DNA of 64,000 bases, from the NCBI RefSeq assembly GCF_024139115.2, contig NC_085140.1, positions 331,945,953 to 332,009,952 of the forward strand, in the 5' to 3' direction. The notes below the pieces were generated by a model that saw only the letters and a program-made list of their open reading frames with translations, did no database searches and had not been told where the DNA came from. Positions 32,972 to 43,780 of the stretch are shown piece by piece. This DNA comes from Armigeres subalbatus. Taxonomy: Eukaryota > Arthropoda > Insecta > Diptera > Culicidae. Numbering within the stretch: position 1 is the stretch's first letter; the number at the start of each line of letters is the position of its first letter. The position numbers and the translations under genes are program-made.

Positions 32972-34114
32972 TCAGATAGATTGAATTTTTATTTATTATC
33001 AGACTAAGGCCGGAGTGGCCTGTACTGCACATAAAAGTCTTCTCCATTCAGCTCGGTCCATCGCTGCACTTCGCCAACCACGCAGTCTGCGGAGGGTCCG
33101 CAAATCGTCCTCCACCTGATTGATCCACCTTGCCCGCTGTGCACCTCGCCTTCTTGTTCCCGTCGGGTCATTGTCGAGAACCATTTTCACCGGATTACTG
33201 TCCGACATTCTGGCTACGTGCCCGACCCACCGCAGTCTTCCGATTTTCGCGGTGTGAACGATGGATGGTTCTCCCAACAGCTGATGCAACTCGTGGTTCA
33301 TTCGCCTCCTCCACGTACCGTCCGCCATCTGCACCCCACCATAGATGGTACGCAGCACTTTCCTTTCAAAAACTCCCAGTGCGCGTTGGTCCTCCACGAG
33401 CATCGTCCAGGTCTCGTGTCCGTAGAGAACTACCGGTCTTATAAGCGTTTTGTAGATAGTCAGTTTGGTACGGCGGCGAACTCTATTCGATCGGAGCGTC
33501 TTGCGGAGTCCAAAGTACGTACGATTTCCAGCCACTATGCGCCTCCGAATTTCTCTGCTGGTATCGTTATCGGCGGTCACCAGTGAGCCCAAGTACACGA
33601 ATTCTTCAACCACCTCGATTTCGTCACCACCGATAGAAACTCGTGGTGGGTGGCTTACATTGACCTCTCTTGAGCCTCTTCTTATCATGTACTTCGTCTT
33701 CGACGTGTTGATGACTAGTCCAATCCGATTAGCTTCGCTTTGCAGTCTGATGTAGGCTTCTTCCATCCTCTCAAAGTTACGTTTAGGGGCAGCAGGGACT
33801 ATGTCCAAGGGCTTGACGATCCCTCCCCAGGCCATCTGCGAGTTGTGGCGCCTTCCTAAGATGTGGTGGGGTTTGACAGTGGGCCCTGTTAAACCTCTAT
33901 AAAAAGCTGCATGTATCCGCAAGTAGGCTCCGCCAAAGCGACCGTGTGCCGCTCAAAGCGCACAAGCCCAAGTTCTGGTGTTAGGTGGAACGCTAAACAG
34001 CCCTGACACGACGGCCCTCCGACGAGACAGGAGGTTTGCGCAGACCCAATAAGCCACCTTTAAAAACAACTATTACGAACGACATAGAAGATAATACGAC
34101 TCAGATAGATTGAA
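32972..34114 (-). mobile_element. Internally deleted non-LTR retrotransposon with 14-bp target duplication
   Basis: TCAGATAGATTGAA occurs at 32972-32985 and 34101-34114. Between them, on the minus strand, is a 5' leader (TCCTGTCTCGTCGGAGGGCC), then a frame from 33922 to 32999. The first 45 or so codons look like leader. From about codon 49 it is the C-terminal reverse-transcriptase region: RIGLVINTSKTKYM, EVVEEFVYLGSLVT, RTKLTIYKTLIRPVVLYGHE, ALGVFERKVLRTIYGGVQ, RWVGHVARMSDSNPVKM, ending near ATPALV. Endonuclease and most of the polymerase, including the catalytic Asp boxes, are missing. The intact flanks show that it inserted as, or was later reduced to, this short form. Confidence 0.82.
32999..33922 (-). 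CDS. Open remnant of a LINE reverse transcriptase (C-terminal part)
   Basis: A 307-codon open frame on the minus strand, the longest in the window. Residues 1-48 derive from the element's leader and have no known domain. Residues 49-307 match the region after the catalytic YADD box in non-LTR reverse transcriptases (thumb and C-terminal stretch): KTKYM, FVYLGSLVT, GNRTYFGLRKTLRS, KTLIRPVVLYGHETW, RRRMNHELHQLLGEPSI, GHVARMSDSNP. No catalytic motif remains, so no polymerase activity is expected. The frame has stayed open for 259 codons of this part, which marks a young insertion. Related fragments are at 11205, 12962, 13566 and 63318. RTE-like clade is my best guess, not proven. Confidence 0.7.
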   Translation of the reverse strand: MRIHAAFYRGLTGPTVKPHHILGRRHNSQMAWGGIVKPLDIVPAAPKRNFERMEEAYIRLQSEANRIGLVINTSKTKYMIRRGSREVNVSHPPRVSIGGDEIEVVEEFVYLGSLVTADNDTSREIRRRIVAGNRTYFGLRKTLRSNRVRRRTKLTIYKTLIRPVVLYGHETWTMLVEDQRALGVFERKVLRTIYGGVQMADGTWRRRMNHELHQLLGEPSIVHTAKIGRLRWVGHVARMSDSNPVKMVLDNDPTGTRRRGAQRARWINQVEDDLRTLRRLRGWRSAAMDRAEWRRLLCAVQATPALV

Positions 34115-36038
34115 GCTTGTTTAATAAAATCTCAAAATATAGAACTCACCATTTCTTTCTTTCTTTTTTGCCTTTCTCGTATTTATTTTAATAAATTTCT
34201 ATGTCGTATTTGACTCGACGTCCCGAAAAATAAGTCAATATCAAATACAGGAAATTTTAGGTTTGGTAATTTCTTTCATACATCTTCCTTTTTCAACCAA
34301 ATGTCCTTCTTTTTGGCACGATTTGACGGAATTGGCCTCCTTTGGAAAAATTTCGTTTGGTCACCCTAGTGCGGAGTGACTACTCAGTGAGTGAGGTGGG
34401 ACTGTTCCAATTTCAATTCAGCCGAATGACGCTTGCACCTCTCCTTCGAGGAAGAAGCCATCAGTGTAACAAACACTGCTGCGGCCTGACATACTTCTTT
34501 ACAGATAGTCAGATGGAAATCATGTTGAAAATGTCCTAAAAGAAAAACTTTGAACCGCGGTATGCAGAATTCACGTACATGAAACGCTCCTTGATTAACG
34601 CCAGGAAAATACGTCTTGTGTATAAGATATATGTTGTATTAGGGCCATGAAGAGAACTTCGCGAACAATCGCGGGAGTCGAAGAGAAGGCAACAGTCAAT
34701 GTCACTAGGACTAGGCACATCCTTTGAAGATGTCCTAACTTAGAACTTAGAGTTAATTGTCCTCACTTCCCCCTTTTGCCACCACACAAGACATCCATAA
34801 GCCAAAATCGGTTATACAACTGTAACACAACAGTTTCTTATGATATATTTAGGTTCAAGATTTCAAATTTTACCAAAAGTTCGTCGGCATTGGCCGACAG
34901 CCATGCATCCAAAAGCACCCTCAATTTCTAAGAAATCACACAAGAATGATTGATTTTTTATCGAATGCATTATCGATATCGTTGACAACCTTGTGTAGAA
35001 GAGACACGGTGAATTTCTCAGATTGATAAGCAAGTAGAATAACATGAGGAGGCATGTTCGTTAAATAGACATCACAAGTGTGATGATAGATAATACGTGC
35101 TAAGTATTTCTGAAGAAATTATGTTAGACTAATGGTTCTAAAACTCTTTGCTTCTTCATAACAAAAGCACGTCTTCTTTTCGGAATAAACTTTACAGTGA
35201 CATCTCACCAGTAGCAAAACTGCATACTAAAAGTTTTTTCAGACATGTTTGATATATTCAAAATCTCTTCGAAGTAGAACGGGATAAATTTTACACCTGG
35301 AGATTTGTTGGGGTATAAACCATTAAGTGTTCATTCCCTTGCGCATCGATTCCAGAACATTTTACAATTACAATTTTCTCAGGATCACAAACTTAATAGA
35401 AGCAACGCACGACGGTTAACGTGCGTTGCTTCTATTAACAAAAATTGTCTCGAATGCCGAACACCCATAGTAAAAATTGTCTCAAATTCCGAACACTATG
35501 ATTCAATTCCGAACACCACCTTTAAAACACGTTATTCCGATGTTGGACAGTTATAATGTCCTTGATCTGTATGCCTGTTGCGAAAATTCGTTTAATTATG
35601 CAAAAATAATGAAGTGTCTCAGGTAAATCTTCATGTAATGAGTGTTTAGAATACCGTTTTGACTCAAATTCCACTCGCTTTTAAAAGGCCAATTTAACAA
35701 ATTTCCCAGGAAGCACCGAATAAAATTAACATTACAGGTATTGTCAATCTCAAAAACGAAACCAGCAAACAATAAGTCTCATAATCTTTTCGAAAACTCA
35801 TCTGTCGAACAAAGTGAATATGTCTGCTTGCACCGAACTCTGAAATCCTTCCATAAACAACTAATTTATAGCGTAGGACTCATTGTATATATTTTTTAAA
35901 ACATAAATTTCACAAAAATGTTAAAATGTTTTAAAAATGATTCAAAATTATAAGTTTCGCTTCCCATAAAATAAGCTTTACTTTGGCTTAGCATATGATT
36001 TCCCAATTTGAGATTATCATAATTCTGTTTAATGCAGT
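34115..36038. other. Intergenic with one strong hairpin
   Basis: Mostly AT-rich single-copy DNA. GCCTTTCTCGTA near 34168 resembles an end of the MITE at 17163. A perfect 19-bp inverted repeat lies at 35393-35438. CAAAAATTGTCTCGAATGCCG and AAAATTGTCTCAAATTCCG (35439-35505) are a small tandem pair. No gene recognised. Confidence 0.4.
35393..35438. repeat. Perfect 19-bp stem, 8-base loop hairpin
   Basis: TTAATAGAAGCAACGCACG (35393-35411) is followed after 8 bases by its exact reverse complement (35420-35438). It is too short for a typical animal pre-miRNA, and no T run marks a terminator. It may be a small templated duplication or a mini-foldback. Confidence 0.8.
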
Positions 36039-36913
36039 CATCTGGTATCCATTTGTGATAAGAGAAAGTGAAAGTTTGTGTCTTGTCCGGTCGTGTTTCT
36101 CCAGTAAGCGAATCGGCCGGTCGTCGAAGATTAGTCGTGCTTTGTGGGGAACTCAAAACGCTCCGCCAGTCGCCGTACTATTGCTCTTTTTTGCGCGAGT
36201 GAGTAAATAAATCAGAAAGGAAAAGTTTGCTTCTTGTCCGGTCGTGTTTCTCTAGTAAGCGGATCGGCCGGTCGTCGAACTTTAGTTTTGCCTTGTGCGG
36301 AAGGCAAAATAATCGGCCGGTCGCCGTAATTTTGCCCTGTTTTGCGCGAGTGAGTAAATGAATCAGAAAGTGAATGTTTGTTTCTTGTCCGGTCGTGTTT
36401 CTCCAGTAAGCGGATCGGCTGGTCGTCAAAATTTAGTTTTGCTTTGTGCGGAAGGCAAAACGATCGGCGGGTCGTCGTAATTTTGTTCTGCTTTGGGCGG
36501 GTGAGTGAACAAATCAGAAAGTGAAAGTTTCAGACAGCGAGAGTGTTATTTCTCATCCCATAGATCGCATCACTTACCGAAGTGAATCCAGATAAATTAT
36601 CCTTTGTAACTAAAACGATATCCTATCCCAAGACAATCGTGGAGATGCAGAGGTATACTCGGTCTCTAGTAGCAACGAGAGTCGGACTAACAATCCTTCT
36701 CTTCCTATATGACCGTAAGGACGTGGCCGGCGCCGTTATTGACTTTAGATATTTGAGCTCCCGAAACGTGTACATTGAGAATGGGTAGCTAGTCCCAAGC
36801 CCCATTTATTGTGTTCTCTGTACAATTTCGCAAGTTCTAGTCAATCACGGAGTAGCAACTACGAATTGTGCGGTCATAATGCTCATGCTCATCTGGTATC
36901 CATTTGTGATAAG
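36039..36913 (+). mobile_element. Retroposon with 5' tandem monomers and 24-bp target duplication
   Basis: An identical 24-bp sequence starting CATCTGGTATCCATTTGTGA is present at 36039-36062 and 36890-36913. The 827-bp insert begins with three 151-bp tandem monomers (TCTTGTCCGGTCGTGTTTCT at about 36081, 36232 and 36383), then a unique body (GGAGATGCAGAGGTATACTC, GGACGTGGCCGGCGCCGTTA, CACGGAGTAGCAACTACGAA), and ends GGTCATAATGCTCATGCTC. No ORF of note. The 3' module is shared with four other copies in the window. Tandem 5' monomers recall LINE promoters that regenerate by monomer copying. Confidence 0.85.
36063..36540 (+). repeat. 151-bp tandem monomers at the retroposon 5' end
   Basis: Three units step by exactly 151 bp at the TCTTGTCCGGTCG landmark. 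Each holds AAGCGGATCGGCCGGTCGTC and TTTTGCGCGAGTGAGTAAAT-type text. The third unit shows the same text with more changes near its end (GGGCGGGTGAGTGAACAAAT). A related, more eroded array lies at 45830-46170. Confidence 0.88.
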
Positions 36914-37249
36914 TTTTCGTGATTTTTACAATATTTCAAACAGTTTTTCTATTCACCATGGAATCAAAATATTCTTCATAGACCTGTTTATAAATGACGT
37001 CGCTCAAGAAGAGGCAATCTATTGATAATCTATTCACAATATTAGGTGTCTCATACAAAAACATGACAAGAAGATGAATAATTGGCTAATATTTTTGTTG
37101 GATGATCACCGGGTACAAAACCTGGGTACATTGATTCCTGGTTGAATTGACTTGGAATCCGGTGTCCGAATTCGTGCCTTCAAAACATCTCTGTACAAAA
37201 TAAATATTAAGTCGCTTACCATGGCCTTCACAACTAACTGAAATATTCC

Positions 37250-37445
37250 TTTTTCATGGCGATCACGGAGATGCAGCTAGGATTTATCGGTTTTTTGTAG
37301 CAATGAGTGTCGAACAAACCTAATCCAAAGTAAACTGCGACGACGTGGCCGGAATCGTCTTAATTAACGAAACTCTAAATCAAGTACAGTGAGAATGGCT
37401 GTCTAATCTCAAGAGAACTATTCCATTGGTGGACCGTCAATCAAA
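37250..37445 (+). mobile_element. Decayed copy of the GACGTGGCCGG retroposon 3' module
   Basis: GATCACGGAGATGCAGCTAG, TAGCAATGAGTGTCGAACAA, CGACGACGTGGCCGGAATCG, CAGTGAGAATGGCTGTC and GGACCGTCAATCAAACTATG follow the order of 36640-36880. The tail repeat is gone. The stretch between 36914 and 37250 shows nothing recognisable. Confidence 0.5.
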
Positions 37446-37590
37446 CTATGTTGAAATATGTATTCTCTTTTTTTAATATTCTTCAACATTTCCTGTTTTG
37501 TAGTGTTATTTGTTCAATTTTGATTTTGCACCTAACAATCCTTTTCATGCGACGTTCCACATCAAGTTGTTTCTACCTCGACTTGCTAAG

Positions 37591-37757
37591 CAATTCTCGC
37601 TTAACTTTTCAAAAGAACCTAAGTAACACTTTTCTCATGGATTAATTTGAATAACGCAATCAACAGAAAAACTTGAAAGCTTTCGATTGCAGTACTCAAA
37701 TTAATTCATGAAAAAAAAATGTTACTTAGGTCCTTTTGAAAAGTTAAGCGATAATTG
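37591..37757. mobile_element. 167-bp MITE with long inverted ends
   Basis: CAATTCTCGCTTAACTTTTC at 37591 pairs with GAAAAGTTAAGCGATAATTG ending 37757. Arms continue through AAAAGGACCTAAGTAACA-type text for about 60 bp. The middle is GAAAGCTTTC, itself palindromic. Confidence 0.8.
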
Positions 37758-37980
37758 TAAGCGAATGCAGTACCGCACTTGTCACATAAAAAACTTACAC
37801 GCCGTGCTCTGGATACGGGTAGGGTAGAATAAACAATCCTCTGTTTTTGCCATTGTATTACATGGAAACCTACTACGCAGTTATTTCGTCGGCAGTGAGT
37901 TCTATGATTTTTAAACCATTTAATAGAAATAGTGCTTGTTAAATATTCTATGGTTCGCCTCATATGTTAACACATTTGTG

Positions 37981-38234
37981 CTAGTAGGAGATTGCATTAG
38001 AAAAATAATCGATAATACCTGAATAAAAGCATGAATTATTTGAATTCTCATGGGTTGTACCAGTAGGTCTAGTGCTACATAGGCGGTTCAGTCGAACTTT
38101 TATTTGTGTGCTTTGATTGGAAATTTGAAATTCACTCATTTTTTCAACTTTATTAGTGTTTTTAAAATTCATTCAAATAATTCATGCTTTTATTCAGTAT
38201 TTTCGATTATTATTCTAATGCAATCTGCTACTAG
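37981..38234. mobile_element. 254-bp MITE with about 67-bp inverted ends
   Basis: CTAGTAGGAGATTGCATTAG at 37981 pairs with CTAATGCAATCTGCTACTAG ending 38234. The arms extend through CTGAATAAAAGCATGAATTA. There is no ORF of meaning. The right end abuts the next MITE. Confidence 0.82.
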
Positions 38235-38456
38235 GGGAAACTGGGGTAATATGCACCCTTGGGGCAAAACGACCTTTTGGCGTTTTTGAGTACATTTTCT
38301 GCACTTTTTTTTCAGAGTATTTACTATAGCGCATGTAGTTCGGATCTCGAACTAACAATCCAGTAGTAAACATTCTTAAAAATATTCCTGGAACATCGAT
38401 AAAAATGTCAAAAGGTCGTTTTGCCCCGGGGGTGCATATTACCCCAGTTACCCCTA
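38232..38456. mobile_element. MITE with GGGGAAACTGGGG ends, abutting the previous one
   Basis: GGGGAAACTGGGGTAATATG at 38234 pairs with CATATTACCCCAGTTACCCC ending 38454, and arms extend through GGGGCAAAACGACCTTTTG. TA flanks both ends (38232-38233, 38455-38456). The left TA is shared with the CTAG end of the MITE at 37981, so one element probably inserted in the other's end. Confidence 0.82.
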
Positions 38457-38797
38457 CAACAATATTGTCGATAATGATTTTTATCCAAACCCAACTATGA
38501 AATGTACATCCCTAATTCTTTTGGCATAAGCTAAAGTGAATGGAAGGGAATAATACCTATTCCAGAACTACACACAGAACGTTATCACATTACTTGCGTC
38601 ATCTAAGCAGATGTCCGCACTCCTCAGTCGTCTTTCCACCACGCTTCGTTCACTTTACTATTTTTGACGTGAAGCAGCATTAATGAGTTCGTTTGTTGAC
38701 GCCGAGCGTCGATATGCTTTGTCCATAAAAGAACAGTCATCTATGTAGATGTATTCATAGGATCGTTGGTATCGTTTTTGCGTCGAAAAAAAATGTC

Positions 38798-39041
38798 TTC
38801 TTCTTCATTAGTTCTACATTCCAACTGGATCTTGGCCTGGTTTTCAACTTGATGTTCTCTTCGCATTTCAACAGTTATTAATTTGGAGCTTATATATGCC
38901 TGCCATTGCATGGATGTGTATCACTATGCTAAGGAAGCAAGGAATGTTTCAACAAGCCCGGGAAGCACCGGGCCAAGAATCGAATTCACCATATCCGGAT
39001 TGGCAATCCTACGCCTTTGCTCGCAAGGCTAACTGGAGACC
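38798..39041 (-). mobile_element. tRNA-headed SINE, second family
   Basis: On the minus strand: GGTCTCCAGTTAGCCTTGCG (A-box region), AGGATTGCCAATCCGG, B box GTGAATTCGATTCTTGG, then GCAATGGCAGGCATATATAA, CTGTTGAAATGCGAAGAGAA, and a GAAGAAGAAGAC end. The order and tail match tRNA-derived Aedes SINEs other than Feilai. The ORF at 38896 lies within it. Confidence 0.65.
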
Positions 39042-39214
39042 TCAAAGTACCACGGATGAATTTTGGTGTTTGCCTTTTATCTGAGGCAAAAAAGATCCGA
39101 GAAAGAAAACAACAATCAAATATGTTTACCTTTTAATGTTAAGGAAAATTTTCGCTGTCAAACTACGCAGTGTACAATCATTGAAGACGGAAAATATGTC
39201 GAAATCTGTTATAA

Positions 39215-39547
39215 AATCAATATCATTACTTGGACTTAATTGATCCCAACTATTTGGCTAAAAGATCTGCATATTTTGCAGCGAAATGTCATCTATTGTT
39301 GAACGGGCATCGTTTTCAAAACCTCATGGATTCGAATCAGCGCATTCGAAATATTGTTCACTTTGAGTCCAATTTATTTCAGTTACCTATATCGAGGCAA
39401 TCAAACAGCCAGTTCAACCATGTAGCTGACCTTTTGAGCATCGCTGACTGCACGGAGGAAACCCCATTTGATTTCGCGGAACATCAACCAGCAGTTTATA
39501 TCAATTATCTCTCTTTCGCTCTAGTGCAGATGTTACCGTCGAGTTAG
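39215..39547 (+). CDS. Coding-like open frame, possible exon or gene fragment
   Basis: The frame is open from just after a TAA (39212) to TAG at 39545, about 110 codons, but has no good ATG at its start. Internal text such as LDLIDPNYLAKRSAYFAAK, RIRNIVHFESNLFQLPIS and FNHVADLLSIADCTEE looks like protein rather than chance. DPNYxxKRxxYxA faintly recalls the start of an Nrap/NOL6-type nucleolar protein domain, but I cannot confirm that. No acceptor, donor or second exon is convincing, and the flanks are plain AT-rich DNA. It could be an exon, a processed-gene scrap or a lucky ORF. Confidence 0.3.
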   Translation, partial: NQYHYLDLIDPNYLAKRSAYFAAKCHLLLNGHRFQNLMDSNQRIRNIVHFESNLFQLPISRQSNSQFNHVADLLSIADCTEETPFDFAEHQPAVYINYLSFALVQMLPSS

Positions 39548-42500
39548 TAGTTGGATGATGTTGTACCAAATAGCATTTTTTTCAATGCATATCTGCGTTT
39601 ATATGCAAAAATAGAGAAACTTAATATGAAAAATTTCATTTATTTAAATTAATGATAATATGTCATGATCAAAAGTTTTAGTAAATATTGAACAAAAAGA
39701 CTGAAAATTTGGAATAATGGTAATAAATCAAATTTGATATTTGACAATTGTTATGTAAATTAAATTCACTCCGTATCATTGGAATTAAGCATTTCAATTA
39801 ATAGTGTCAACTCTTCTCGCATGCAACCAATAAAATGACGTTGAAGATGACCGACTTTGAATAAAATTAAGACGCATAAACCACAAACGCAAATTAATGC
39901 GTTCCTTAACACAGTGAGCGTGCGGAATTTTCTGTTTGCTACGATCAATGCTCGCTACTGGCATACGCACCATATACGAACAACAAGGACGTACAGTGGT
40001 TGGAAATCGATAAAATTTGTTTATGTTTAGTTTCCCCTGGCTTTCAAGATTTACCGAAAACAAACAAAATGCATATGAAAATATTCCAAGAATTTCAAAA
40101 ATATTCAGAGCAAAATGCGTATCACGTCACGACAGCTCTTTTCTATTACAGCTTTTTACACAGTCATGTTGATTTGATACGCAATGCCCCTCCCATCACA
40201 TAGAAAAAGGGGGATTGCATGGATCTTTATTTTTCCGGAGAATTAGAGAACAGCATATAGGGTTTCTTACCCCATTCCCGGCCTAACATGCGTACGACTG
40301 CATTATTTAATTGTTATTTATGACAGAAAGCAACTTTTTCTGAAATTTGTAGGCTGTATAATACTGCATTGGGGTTCACTTCTACTTAAAAAATAGCTAT
40401 TCGTGCTAAATATCGTTCAAAGAAGCTTTTATTTGATTTAAATTAACGAGGTGCAGCACTCATTTCAGTCATAGCGATTCCCAATCCGGCATACAAAAAA
40501 CCAATTCCCGGCCTAAGCAAAATTTCACTCAATCTCTCAACATTTTACTCTCATTCTCTCTCGGGACGGTAGAAAATGCGATGTAAACAAAAATATGCAC
40601 GTTCCACGACAACAAGATGCCAGATGGTATTATTCATAATCATTTTTATTTGGTTGAGAAGATACATAAACTCATCCAAATTTCTTCCAAATACTTTAAA
40701 ACAATATTTATTTCACCTTTTAAAATCGAGAGAACTATAAATAACATGACAACGTCAACATATTAGACAATTTTCCTATTAACGATGAAGGATCATTTTT
40801 ATAATCCTGGCCTTTTGGCAGCACGGTGCGGCTAGAAGTTCTTGGGCCGAGGTGAATTTTTGTTCGGTTTGTGAATACATTTTAAAATGTATTCTAGTAT
40901 GTTTAAATAAGTTCTAGTGAAACGAACAAATAAGAATAATTGACGTGCGGGTGTTTAGAATTATGGTGTGGTGATTAACAGCTTCATGCAATGGTTGTAT
41001 CGAGCACTGTGACGATTTTCAGGTAGGTGTTTATTCGATAATACCGTTTTGTAAAAGTGGAAAGAATCACTCCGGCTCAGTGGTGTGGCATCGGAGAGTG
41101 AAATTTTGAATTCTACATTTTTATTTTCTACAATTGAATCAATTAGGAGTAAAACAAGTGATAGGAAAATATTGAGTATTGTGAAAAATAAATGGGAGAC
41201 TTTTTAAAAATTATCAACCATAAACCTACGACTTCCAAACAGTTTAAATCATTAGTTTTCTGTGCAGTGAGCCGGGAACCGGGTCCATAGGCCCAAGTAG
41301 TGATTTACCCTAACAACATCACTTTTTTTATTCAAAAGAGGAAAGGTCGACGAAAAGAACTTTCTTTTGCGACATTCATTCTTTTACCAGATATAGCTTG
41401 AATTGAAAACTTAAATGGTAATTATGGAAACAGGGTCTAAGTCTACCAAGAAAGTTTTGGTATTTCTAGGGCCGTCTGGGCGTTTAATCTGTATTTATTT
41501 AGCTTGTGTGCCCTGGTTAAGACTTGAGAGTGGTGATTTTTTAAGTAAATATTGCATTCTTTTGGCTGGATATAAGAAATATTAGTTTGATGAGCCCCAC
41601 AAACAGTGATGTACTTATAAGAGATCAACTATTTCTTATTCAGTCGTAGTTAGTCCTAAGTCTTAAGAAAATTCTTGAATAACAAGTTAAGTTAGGCTTA
41701 ATAACTAGTTCAGTTAGTTACGCGCGCTGCAAGCGGAGTTTGTCGCATCCTCTTCTAGCGCTCAATTCGTTCCGCGATTGCAATGGAATGCACTTTGTTT
41801 GGGATCCAATCTACAGGGAAACAGAAAGCAAGGGAAGCTTCGCGGCAATAGGCAGCGAAAACGGAGAACGCAGAAACAAAACAGAGCCCAGCAAACTCAG
41901 CTGATGGCGATGACGCCAAACGCGCCCCGATAGCATCATCATCCACATCCACCCAAGCACTTCAACGGTGTTTTGTTCGGTGAACTGCCTCTGCTGCTCA
42001 CAAACACCGTCAAACTACCTAAATCGGAGCAAAAAAAAACTGCTAAAAGCTATTTGGTGCGGAGGTTGGCCATGGAGGGTCGGCAGGGGGAATCGGTCGG
42101 AGTTTGTATGGAGCATTGATTCACCTCGAAAAATGGAAATGTAAACAAAGGGAAATTGGTGTTTACGCTGTTTTGGCTTTCTTTCTTCCACGCAAGCTGA
42201 CCAACGGAACGCATCATCCACCCGCTACGCATTCAACGAAGTGTAGCAAAGCACACTAATGAGCGACTTTTCAGCATTTTTGAAAATTAAAATGGTGGTT
42301 GGATAGGGTTTTTCCTCTATGGAAGCATTTCTAGATTTCAGTGGTTCACAACTTCAACTGCCCTTTTCAACTACCGCAAGAATGGATGGGGGGAGGGTAC
42401 TAAGATTTGACCACAGTTCTCATAAACAATTTATAGGTAGGACAAGTAGATCGTTCACAAAAGTATCTTATACTTTAGTTTACATATCTTTAGCTACATC

Positions 42501-43780
42501 AATTCAGTCATACAGCCATTCTAACATGTTGAAACAATGGGCCATTCTTACCCTCATTTGGCGCATTGTCACCCCCGATGACGGCAATTGAAACTACTGT
42601 TGCTACAGTTGATTCATTTTACAGAGTTTGGTAGAACAATCTACGTCCTATCAATACCGAATCCTCAACATGAGATTGGGATGCTAACTAACCCTTCCTT
42701 CAACACGACCTGCGTTATATTCGTGGAAGGCCCCTTCCTATACAGGCATCTCAAGTATTATGATTTGGCATCGAAACGCTCGGTGCCTCAGATTAGAAAA
42801 AAATCAACTTTTTTTTTCTGTGGGTATAAAGAGCACGTTTGTTTCCGTTGGATTTTTTTTTCAACACATGAAACTCCCACACAGATAAACTCTATCATCG
42901 TATCATCAATTTAGCACGGTGTTTCACACTGATTGAGTGTCCGGTTCAAACTGGTTTCAATCGTTGACGCAATACAAAAAATGTTTCTAATTATTACACT
43001 TTGCTTTCAGCCAAACAGATTCGCTTTTGCGGAAATACGTGCTTGGCGAGCTGTTCTAAAACCGTCTAGTTATAGCTGGATCAAAGATCGGTAAACAATG
43101 ACGAGTAAAATTATTTCACAGAGTGAAAATGAGAGTTTTGGAAATTTGTTTACATTTACGAGTGCGATCGAACTGGATATTTTTATTACGGTCGAATTTG
43201 TAAATCTTTATTCAAATAACCATCCACGATCCACCCCTTTTGCAGGAACGCCTCCCATTACCCGTACACCGCCAAACTGCGCATTGATTGATTTTGAGTG
43301 CTTTTTGTTTCAAATCCATCCTGCGTACTTCTCCTGCCATCGCTTGTCTTTATTAGGGTGCCTAAAAGCTTTATGCTGCTAGCTCACCACATAACCTTCG
43401 TTTTAATCACAGTACTATCAGCTACCTCAAACTGAATGCATTGATTTCCCACTGATTCGGAGCTAACCGACGATACCTAGTAGCAGTTAGGTACAAGCCA
43501 ACATAGAACAGCGTTGTCCGTTATTGGGCAGTACGAACACAAAGCACCAGCCAGCAGCGATGAGCATGTCAGTCAGTGCATAGTTTTGCTTCATATAGGA
43601 GCGATGCTATCGATTTTGCTGAGCCTTGTCATTGAAACGGCGTAGCATGAGTGGAATGATCAAAATGTTTCAAACAGATTTGACATTGACGTCAGCTTTT
43701 ATGCAAATATTTTAATCGAGTTATAATGAGCATTAAACGTTAGTTGAAATCTTGAAATTGTGGATGACTAGTTTGTGGAT
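39548..43780. other. Long single-copy intergenic region
   Basis: No transposon ends or arrays were seen, unlike the rest of the window. CCAATTCCCGGCCTAAGC near 40502 repeats CCCATTCCCGGCCTAACA near 40271. A donor-like CAGGTAGGTG lies at 41021. 41740-42240 is relatively GC-rich with CpG-containing text (TAGCGCTCAATTCGTTCCGC, GCGGAGGTTGGCCATGGAGG) and might be a promoter or first exon, but no ORF supports it. Possibly intron or regulatory DNA. Confidence 0.35.

Noticed and set aside
33130..33755. Plus-strand ORFs of 96-122 codons
   Set aside because: Antisense to the 307-codon LINE remnant on the minus strand.
40800..41030. Plus-strand noncoding first exon ending CAG|GTAGGTG
   Set aside because: Donor-like site only; several ATGs upstream, no Inr/DPE pair and no downstream exon.
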